Positions 56,227 to 64,000 of a stretch of 64,000 nt of DNA are shown here, piece after piece. Below the pieces are notes generated by a model. It ran no database searches. It was given only the letters and a program-made list of their open reading frames with translations, and was not told the DNA's origin. Within the stretch, counting starts at the first letter, position 1; each line of letters opens with the position of its first letter. The translations under genes and the position numbers were made by a program. Source of the DNA: Linepithema humile (taxonomy: Eukaryota > Arthropoda > Insecta > Hymenoptera > Formicidae); contig NC_090130.1 of NCBI RefSeq assembly GCF_040581485.1, positions 15,255,656 to 15,319,655 of the forward strand. The letters run 5' to 3'.

Positions 56227-57252
56227 ATGTTAGATACGGGCGCCGCGCCAGATTTAGTAAAAAAACGGAGCGTACATCCCGAGACTTCTGTCCACACACA
56301 GGAAATATTATTCCTTAGCGGAATAACTAATGGTAGGATTAAAACTCTCGGGTCTATTGAAGTAAATTTTATGGGTTATCCTGTCACTTTCCATATCGTT
56401 CCTGATAATTTTCCCATCGCGCAAGAGGACATCCTAAGATTTGATTTTCTTCGCGATGCTACTAAAATCAATTTTCATGGAAAATGCATACATTGGCAAG
56501 GGGTGATCATCCCCTTCGCACTACGAGAAACTATCGTAGCACCTGGTAGATCAAGCACGACACTTTGCCTTAGGGTTACTAATTCTGAAATCTCCGAAGG
56601 ATACATTCCGCGACTTAACGTCGGACAAGGAATCTACTTCGGCGATGCGGTCGTGACGAATCGAAATGGAAAGGTATACACTCGAATAACTAATACGAAT
56701 AGTTCTGATATTCAAATCGAAATTCCTAGTATCGAGTTACAGGAAATCGAGAAAATTTTTAATTGTCCTTGTGACAAATTCAATTCTATTTCTTGCGATA
56801 AAGATGAAGTAAGATCAAGTGATATAAATATCAATTATTTTAGTGACAAATTCAATTCAATTTCTAGTAATAAAGACGAAATAATTTCGAGCATTGATTG
56901 CATTAGTGACAAATTTAATTCAATCTCTTGCAATAAAGGTGAAACAATTTCGAGTAGCAAAGATTTTGATAGTCTTGACGACAGCCTCAAGGCTATTTCT
57001 GGCGATAAAAGTAAAGCGCCTTCAAGTAATAAAGATTCTAATAACATTAGTGACGGATTTGACTCTATTTCTTGTAGCAAAAACAAGACAATTTCGAATG
57101 GTAAAAATTTTGATTTTCTTAACAACGGGCGTAATCCTAAATTTTGTGGTAAAAATGAAATAATTCCAAAAGCTAGATCGACGCGTTGCGCGACAATTCA
57201 TACGAAAGAAAACGAAAGAGAGTTCAAACCATCCGGGAACTCCTTCGCCTAG
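56227..57252 (+). pseudogene. Gypsy C protease with downstream 24-residue peptide repeats
   Basis: Begins at MLDTGAAPDLV, the aspartic protease motif; the frame is closed upstream. Residues about 1-180 are the protease and linker (FHIVPDNFPIAQEDILRFDF). From codon 56773 to about 57130 there are five tandem units of about 24 residues with the core DKFNSIS-x2-K: DKFNSISCDKDE, DKFNSISSNKDE, DKFNSISCNKGE, DSLKAISGDKSK, DGFDSISCSKNK. This spacer is unusual between protease and RT. The frame ends at 57252 inside the RT-proximal region; the RT continues in another frame from 57186. Confidence 0.75.
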
Positions 57253-58230
57253 ATCATTTGAATAAAGAAGAATCGGAACACATCAGCATCCTTATTCAGA
57301 AGCATAGCGATCTCTTTCGATTACCGGATGATAAACTTACATGTACAACCGAGATAAGCTATAAAATTACGACAACCGACGATTTACCTATTAATACTAA
57401 ACAGTATAGATTTCCCCCTATTCACAAAGAAGAGATTAACAAACAAATCAAAGAACTTTTAGATAATCAAATAATTAGATCATCTGATTCACCGTACAAT
57501 TCTCCTTTGTGGATAGTGCCTAAAAAACCAGACTCCAAGGGAAATAAAAGGTGGAGAATGGTTATAGATTACCGCATGCTTAACGAAAAAACGGTAGGCG
57601 ACGCCTACCCCCTTCCGAATATTACCAATATTCTAGATCAATTAGGGAGTGCGAAATACTTTAGCGTATTCGATCTTGCGTCCGGTTTTCATCAAATTCT
57701 TATGGACCGAAAACAGCATTCTCGACGCCGTACGATCATTATCATTTTAATCGCATGCCTTTCGGTCTCAAAAACGCGCCCGCTACCTTCCAGCGGTTAA
57801 TGGATCAAATTTTATCAAGCCTTCAAGGCATAGAATTATTTGCTTATCTCGACGACATCGTAATTTATGCGAGATCATTAGAAGAACATAAAATAAAATT
57901 TAATAAATTAGGGTAGATTACGACAAGCGAATCTTTGGTTACACCCGATAAATGTGAATTTTTGCGTAGAGAAGTAAATTATTTCGGGCATGTTATAAGC
58001 GAAATGGGCGTCAAACCCGATCCAAAAAAGATACTCGCTGTACAGGAGTTTCCGAGACAATGTTAAAAATATAAAAATGTTAAAATATGTTAAAAATATA
58101 AAACAATTTCTTGGTTTGGCTGGTTATTATCGCAAATTCATTCCTGATTTCTCTAAAATTGCCAAACCATTAACTAAATTATTAAAGAAAGATGTAAAGT
58201 TTATTTAAACGAGTAAGCAGGAAGATGCGT
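57186..58230 (+). pseudogene. Gypsy C reverse transcriptase, frameshifted
   Basis: The first frame (57186-57800) has the RT fingers and palm text (LWIVPKKPD, RMVIDYRMLNEKTVG, VFDLASGFHQI). Around 57705 the frame shifts. FGLKNAPATFQRLM and the catalytic AYLDDIVIYA (near 57850) are in another frame, followed by a stop near 57915. PDKCEFLRREVNYFGHVI is also present. Near 58065-58105 a short duplication (TGTTAAAAATATAAAA) further disrupts it. QFLGLAGYYRKFIPDF marks the connection domain near 58110. Confidence 0.85.
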
Positions 58231-58238
58231 TTGTTTAT

Positions 58239-59471
58239 TTGAGAAACTCTTTATGCTCAGAACCTCTTTTACAATATCCGGATTTTACTAAGCCGTTTAT
58301 TGCAATAACCAACGCTTCAGGTTACGCGATCGGAGGTATTTTAAGTCAAGGCGTGATAGGTAAAGATTTGCCAATAGCATATACCTTACGTTTATTGAAT
58401 AACGCGGAATCAAATTATTCGATCATCGAAAAAGAATTGTTAGCGATAGTATATTGCGTTAATTATTTTAGACCCTACCTTTACGGGCACAAATTTTTAC
58501 TTGTTACGGATCACAAGCCGTTAGTTTGGTTACATTCGGTAAAAGATCCGATTTCGAAGCTTGTTCGTTGGAGGCTTAAATTGGCACAGTATAAATATGA
58601 GGTCATTTATAAGGCCGGCAAAACTAACATAAATGCGGACGTTCTATCTAGAAATCCGATAAGTGATTCTACCTCTCCCTCCAATATGCCAAAGTCGCTC
58701 CAAATTTTACCGCTATTCACAGATAGCGAATCCGTTAATCCTTCTCCCAATTCTAGCATTTTACAAGACGATACGAACTACCAAGACAATGACGATGACG
58801 TAGAGGAAATTGAATCATCTGTGATTCAAGATGTGAATAACAATCCAGAGACGGCAAATACATATGATCTGACGGATTTTTCTGATGACAATTTGTCAGA
58901 TGATGATTTTTGCAAAAATGAAATAAATAATGATAACGCAGTAAGCGAAAATTTCAATACAATTTACGATCTTGGTCTTCACGAAATTCGTGACAATTTT
59001 TTATCGCGAAGCGATGATTTGGTAATATTCATCGCACAGAAGGGTGAACCTTGTGACAAAGGAGCGCGGATGCTCGCTGACGTTGGTAAACTCTCGCTTA
59101 TTTTCGAGAGTGCTCTTGCCCGAGCAAGAGTAATAAATCACGAAAATAAAAATACAATTGCATTAGTGATAAAAGAACGGGTGTCAAGTTTAACGGAAAT
59201 TGAATTTATTGAAGAATCTTTACATTCGTTATTAGATGTGGTAACTGAACTCGACCTTGAAACTATTTCTATTTGCAAAGGTGATGTAGCCAGTATCGGT
59301 TGGAATGTGATTGCTTCATTCCTTCGACGGATATTCTCCGAAAGCGAAGTAAAGATACTGATTTGCAACAACGAAATAATTTTATCACTCGAGGAAGATC
59401 GTTTTAAAATAATAACGGAAAATCATCCGTCCATTATAGGAGGACACAAAGGTGTTAACCAAAACGTATGA
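58239..59471 (+). pseudogene. Gypsy C RNase H followed by a macro-domain-like module
   Basis: 410 codons. RNase H: the first catalytic Asp of the TDAS motif is Asn here (ITNASGYAIGG, codon 58311-58313), so the nuclease is probably inactive; VTDHKPLVWL and NADVLSRNP follow. An acidic linker (DNDDDVEEIESS) leads to about residues 245-385: RDNFLSRSDDLVIFIAQKG, GARMLADVGKL, INHENKNTIALVIKER, then ISICKGDVASIGW and IFSESEVKILIC. This strand-helix order resembles the macro-like domains occasionally found between RNase H and integrase in insect Gypsy elements. ADP-ribose binding is not shown. The integrase zinc-finger start (IIGGHKGV) follows, then the frame breaks. Confidence 0.65.
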
Positions 59472-60541
59472 TCGAATTAGGTAAAAATATTTTTGGCCTT
59501 ATATGAAACGAATTATACAAAATTTTATACAGAAGTGTGAAAATTGCCAGCTTAAAAAACTGGTACGCGTAAAGACTAAATAATCAATGACTTTGACTGA
59601 TACACCTGATACAGCATTCGACAAAATTTCTATGAACATAATAGGACCATTACCCGCCTCAAAATCAGGCAACACTCACATATTGACGATCCAAGATCTC
59701 CTAACGAAGTATTGCCTTGCAATTCCTCTCAAACACATCACCGCTACCCATGTAGTCGATGCATTTATCCAAGATTTTGTTTGTACATTTGGAGCCCCGA
59801 AGACTTTTAACCGACCAAGGTACAAATTTTGTTAATATTTTGATGCGTACTGTCGCACATAAATTTAGAATTAGGCAATATAAAATTACTGCCTACAGGC
59901 CTCAATCGAACGGTTCGGTAGAACGCTCGCACCACGTTTTGTGGGAGTATTTGAAACAATTTGTTACCCGTAAAGATTGGGATAAATATTTAAAATTTGC
60001 ATGTTTTTCTTATAATACAAGCGTGCATAAAGGTACGAAATATACGCTTTATGAATTGGTTTTTGGTAAAATTGCTAGAGTTCCAAGTAGCGATCCATCT
60101 TTAGATGATATTCGTAACGAAAGTTATGCTAATTATTTGACTCAATTATTTTTTCGTTTAAATGAGGTACAAGATAATGCTCAAAATAATTTAATCAGGT
60201 CAAAGGAGAGGTCAAAGATTTACTACGATAGGCGAATTAAGCCGCATAAATTTAAAATAGGTGACAAGGTTTATTTGTTAAAGGAGCCGAACAAAAACAA
60301 ACTTTGTGATCAGTATATCGGCCCTTACGATGTTATTCAGGTAATGAACAATAATAATGTTAAATTGGCAATAAGTTTGAGTAAGACTCGAATTATGCAC
60401 GCTGATAAGTTACGTATCGCAAAGGGTGCACCCCATTCTACGGATCCCCCACCAAGGTGCGTCAATGAAGACTTATATAACTGGTCATCGGAGCAATTAA
60501 CAGCCAGTTCATCAAGGAGGAACCGGACGACATCATCATGA
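59472..60541 (+). pseudogene. Gypsy C integrase, frameshifted, first catalytic Asp lost
   Basis: The zinc-finger Cys pair (CENCQLKK) lies near 59540 before a TAA. The core starts at 59587: the MDIVGP motif reads MNIIGPLP, with Asn at codon 59635-59637 replacing the first catalytic Asp. A one-base shift near 59800 moves the second Asp (LLTDQGTNF) into the frame 59759-60541, which also holds Glu in GSVERSHH and the C-terminal SH3-like HKFKIGDKVYLL. The last codons overlap the env start in an ATGA arrangement (60538-60541). Confidence 0.85.
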
Positions 60542-61278
60542 AGACTATTTTAATTACACTCCTACTGCTCGTACCCCTTTCATTGGGACTCACCGGGTAC
60601 GATTGCACAGGAAACGGATTGAATATAACGACACTTTCGTTCATTGATATTGGAGATTGCAACTTGAATAATATCGAGTCCAATCGAGAAGAAGCATACA
60701 TCCAACTGCTCCAACTTTATGATTTTCATCGTGTCAAAGTCATCCAGTGTAAGGTGGAAATAGATCGCATTGTATATCATTGCGGAATGCATTCCCACGT
60801 TTCAATACTTCACAACGGACAAAGAAATTGTATTCAAGAAAACGGATCAATCGGCTGTTCTCACCTTCATGAAACTGGAACTGTTGTCATCGGGAATGCG
60901 ATAATTGATCGAATTCCGCAAAATCGCACTAGTCGGCACAGTATCACTTTAGCCGGATCAGTCGCTACGGATGGGCGTTGTTCTGGTACACAGTATACTG
61001 ACGGACAAAGATCATGGGATAGCGTTGTTGTTCAAGCCACCGTCAAGGTTCAATTACACTCTTTTGAAGCTCCAATAAAAAGAATTTTAAATCTAGTGAT
61101 GCTGCCATCGGGAACAACATGTGATGCCTTCATGGGATACTGCATAGACTCAGAAGGAGGCGAATCGTATTGGCCCATAACATCAATCGACAATTGCCAT
61201 TTCGACCAGTATGACACTTTATACGAGGGATATGCTACCAAGCTTACATCGCGAGACAACCAATCTATGTCTATAGTA

Positions 61279-62564
61279 TTAGGTGCGCAACTAAGTTCCC
61301 GCTGTTTGTCAATAGATGGCTCCAGCAGTAAGTGCTGGATTCGATTTTGACATATCCAAAACGTCACGAGCCAAGCTTAGACATATGGTAAACAAACCGC
61401 TTTGACACGTTAGTGATTTTGTTTTGGCGTCATATACTTTTGGTTGTGTGAAAATGTCTGATTTTGTATCAAATAATCGTCATTTGCGGGAAGTGTTAAT
61501 TTTCTTATTTCATTCGAAAAAAACGGCGGCTGAAGCGCATCGAGAGCTCCAAAAAGATTACGGAGATGCTGCTCTAAGTAAAACAACGTGCCGTGATTGG
61601 TTCCGTCGCTTCAAAGACAGTGATTTCGATGTTGACGACCGTCCGCGTGAAGGAAGGCCAAAAACCTTCGAAGACGCTGAATTGGAGACATTGCTCGATG
61701 AGGATCCATGCCAAACGCAAGAACAGCTTGCTTCAGCATTAGGAGTTACCCGCCAAGCCATTTCCAAGCGATTGCATGCGTTGGGAATGATTCAAAAGCA
61801 AGGAACTTGGGTTCCTTATGATTTGAAGCCAAGGGACGTTGAGCGTCGTTTTTTCGCCTGTAAACAACTGCTCCAGCGGCAAAAAAGGAAGGGTTTTCTT
61901 CATCGCATCGTGACGGGTGATGAAAAATAGATTCATTACAACAACCTAAAGAAAAGAAAGTCATGGGGACTGCCCGGTCATGCTTCTACGTCGTCGGCTC
62001 GGCCGAATATTCACGCTGCGAAGGTTATGCTGTGTATTTGGTGGGACCAGGTCGGTGTTATTTATTATGAGCTGTTGAAACTGAACGAAACCATCACTGG
62101 GGAACGGTATCGAATTCAATTGATGCGACTGAGCCGAGCACTGCGCGAAAAACGGCCACAATACGAGTAGAGGCACGAAAAAGTGCTACTGCATGACAAC
62201 GCTCGGCCTCATGTTGCCAAACCCGTTAAAACCTATGTGGAAACGCTCAAATGAAAAGTTCTACCCCACCCGCCATATTCCCCAGATATTGCGCCGTCCG
62301 ATTATTACTTGTTCCGTTCGATGGCATATGGTCTGGCTGATCAGCAGTTCCGCTCATATGAAGACATCAAAAAAAGGCTTGATTCGTGGATAGCCTCAAA
62401 AGACAAACACTTTTACCGTAACGGTATTCGAGCTCTGCCAGAAAGATGGGAAAAAGTTGTAGCTAGCAATGGGCAATACTTTGAATAATTCATTTGTAAC
62501 CATTTTTTCACAATAAAGTTGCATTTTCATAAAAAAAACAGCGAGAACTTAGTTGCGCACCTAA
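61279..62564 (+). mobile_element. mariner element (1286 bp) inside Gypsy C env
   Basis: TTAGGTGCGCAACTAAGTTC at the left and its reverse complement at the right, about 28 of 29 matching, with TA duplication (61277-61278, 62565-62566). Full-length size for mariner. The insertion point lies within a codon-aligned position of env, so removing it would leave env uninterrupted there. Confidence 0.95.
61454..62488 (+). pseudogene. mariner transposase with nonsense codons and a frameshift
   Basis: ATG 61454 (MSDFVSNNRHLREVLIFLFH). The N-terminal helix-turn-helix domains are intact (TAAEAHRELQKDYGD, TQEQLASALGVTRQAIS). Stops occur in frame at 61928 (at the usual Trp of GDEKW), 62168 and 62252. The frame shifts near 62250. 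Catalytic Asp residues remain readable in VTGDEK, LHDNARPH and SPDIAPSDYYLF, the D,D34D pattern of mariners. It is inactive. Confidence 0.93.
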
Positions 62565-63431
62565 TATATGCGGTTACAACGCATGGAACAACCTTCGCAT
62601 TGGCAAAAACCACAGAAGTTAATCTTTGTGGATACAGAATCTACCACACTGAACATTCGAAGCTCTTTATCTTCGAGACTCAACAAGGAAGAACATTCAG
62701 AACACGCTCTAAAACGCCTGTAGACAATTTAGACATATTCGCTTACGTGAACTCTAAATTTGTCTACATCGAGAAGCACGTCCAAAGCCAACTTTCAACA
62801 TTATATCAAGACATCATGGAACAGAAATGTGCTCTGGAAAAACAGATTCTAAAGAATGCGCTTTCACTGGCCAGCATCGCCCCAGACGAGATGGTCTCAC
62901 GAATTATGAAAAATTGGTTATACAGCAGTAATCGCCGGTGATGTTATTCACATCATCAAATGCGAACCTGCCAAGTGCAAAATTAGACACACGGAAGACT
63001 GCTACAATGAGCTTTCAGTCTATCATCGGAATATCTCCATGTTCCTGCTACCAAGGTCAAGAATTCTTTCCAAAACGGGAACTCGGCGAGACTAATTTTT
63101 GCCTACGATGTACAAACTACATGGAATTTGGTTTCGTACGGGACAACGTCCAACGGAGTCACTGTCTCCACAAACTATTCAACCTCTCACCAACCCAAAA
63201 TGGAAATACGTCAACCCTTCGTCGCTCGCCACAAGCGGAATTTACACAAACGATGATCTGGAACGACTGCAAAACCATATAATGTTTCCAGTCGAAAAAC
63301 CGTCAACTTTACATAATTTGGCCCAAGGAGTGATGGGACAAACCGTTCCACCCGGGAGCATTTCAATTTTGGGTCTTCTGGACAAGAAATCTTTGGACCA
63401 GCTGGCTGAAAGCACCGGTAAAAGAATTTAG

Positions 63432-64000
63432 AGGGGCTTTATCAGTTTTGGATCTGCGAGCGCAGGAGTGCTCAAAGGCGCAACACGTCGCATAACGTAA
63501 ACCCCTTGTTGCGTTTTAAAGCATACGACTGTAAATTATCTGTCGTCGCTCTCAAAACTTAGGCCCGGATATCACCTACGGTTTTATGTTAACCATACCA
63601 CTCTCAAAACTTAGGCCTGGGTATCGTCCGCAGTTTTATATAAACCATGCCTTGAACATTCGATATTCAAAGACGCGATTAGATCCATGTGAGGTCCTAT
63701 TGCATAAGACAAACCTTTGTCTTTAACCCTCTTCAGTCACACTTCCGAAAAATGACGTAATAGTCATTCTGGGTGAAATCCACCCCCGCACCTTTGCACT
63801 GCAATAAATTATTGTAAAATGCAAAAAAAAAAAAAAAAAAATACTGAGATAAGTTTTGACCCTTTTTTACAAGAGCATGTCTATTATATATAAGAAATTT
63901 AATTTTACATATGCAAAAAAAATGTTGAAAAAAAAACCGTTTTGAAAATGACTTTTTTCACAAAAATCGTTATAACTTTTTTTATTTTTAATCTAAAAAA
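63432..64000 (+). other. 3' flank of Gypsy C with a 52-bp duplicate
   Basis: CTCTCAAAACTTAGGCC begins units at 63549 and 63601, 52 bases apart, each ending in TTTTATRTWAACCAT. A poly-A run is at 63823-63841. No LTR matching the 53809 side, and no gene. Confidence 0.5.

Larger units (their letters stand above)
60538..63431 (+). pseudogene. Gypsy C env: chuvirus-like glycoprotein, split by a mariner
   Basis: Starts at ATG 60538, overlapping the pol stop by ATGA, with a clear signal peptide (MKTILITLLLLVPLSLG) followed by GYDCTG and later CGMHSH. I recognise this Cys pattern from glycoproteins of chuvirus-like negative-strand RNA viruses and their endogenous copies in arthropod LTR elements, not from errantivirus Env. 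The frame is cut at 61278 by a mariner and resumes exactly in phase at 62567. A further frame change occurs between about 62939 and 63099. The last block runs to a TAG (63429-63431), beyond which the same frame stays open with FISFGSASAGV-type text, so the stop may be a late nonsense change. Non-functional as it stands. Confidence 0.7.
53809..64000 (+). mobile_element. Gypsy C: decayed LTR retrotransposon with captured glycoprotein-type env
   Basis: Order on +: PBS, a MITE inserted ahead of gag, gag, protease with peptide repeats, RT, RNase H, macro-like module, integrase, env, then 3' flank. Gag and pol are broken by several frameshifts; env contains a mariner. I found no 3' LTR before 64000, so the element either runs past the window or has lost it. 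Its PBS and RT text resemble Gypsy A, but env and the extra modules are different. Confidence 0.85.

Noticed and set aside
56835..57163. Opposite-strand and alternate-frame Leu/Ser-rich frames over the Gypsy C peptide repeats
   Set aside because: Periodic shadows of the 24-residue repeat in the protease frame.

Overview
This window looks like a transposon-dense, AT-rich stretch of an arthropod nuclear genome, most likely an insect and plausibly an ant or other hymenopteran. Support from the sequence: GT-AG introns in transposon genes, P-type THAP transposase, errantivirus-type Gypsy env, Tc1/mariner, piggyBac-like and hAT-like inserts, and a Polinton/Maverick with a virion gene module. The taxonomic placement is inference. 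I see no convincing host gene; almost all coding sequence belongs to mobile or virus-like elements, many of them nested.

Layout. 1-7618: right-hand part of a Polinton/Maverick (adintovirus-like) element, all genes on +: packaging ATPase (partial), a small conserved protein with an in-frame stop, a 295-aa conserved protein, an rve/chromodomain integrase whose catalytic Glu is replaced by Lys, a penton-like protein, a basic protein with an amphipathic segment, the major capsid protein, an accessory protein with an in-frame stop, and an adenain-like protease. 7997-9908: minisatellites, a tRNA-derived segment, a cluster of YY1/PHO-like sites and a two-block minus-strand gene remnant with a SOCS-box-like segment. 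10130-14501: a minus-strand tnp2-like transposase and its multi-exon companion gene. 14555-16433: a decayed Tc1 element with very long folded ends. 16578-20658: an almost complete P-type element with 97-bp perfect inverted repeats and an 8-bp target duplication.

21163-35250: a composite bounded by short inverted repeats, holding a MADF-domain gene remnant, a giant palindrome with arms of about 2.1 kb, and an 8.9-kb Gypsy provirus (Gypsy A, minus strand) with apparently identical LTRs inserted in one arm. Gypsy A has one uninterrupted gag-pol frame, a broken errantivirus-type env, and a plus-strand ORF antisense to the pol-env junction. 35704-51081 is bracketed by inverted blocks of 60-bp repeats plus long (GA)n/(CT)n tracts. 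Inside are a second Gypsy (B, minus, decayed, primed by a tRNA-Pro-like PBS), a fold-back element carrying tRNA-like promoters in both arms, inverted repeat families, and a striking GC-rich array of consecutive short hairpins (48899-49604).

52313-64000: zinc-ribbon-like coding remnants, a 108-bp minisatellite, and a third Gypsy (C, plus strand) that is decayed. It carries a tandem peptide repeat between protease and RT, a macro-domain-like module between RNase H and integrase, and a captured env resembling glycoproteins of chuvirus-like negative-strand RNA viruses. A mariner copy interrupts that env. Relative order can be read from nesting: the hAT-like MITE preceded the palindrome, Gypsy A followed it, a piggyBac-like MITE entered Gypsy C ahead of gag, and the mariner entered its env.
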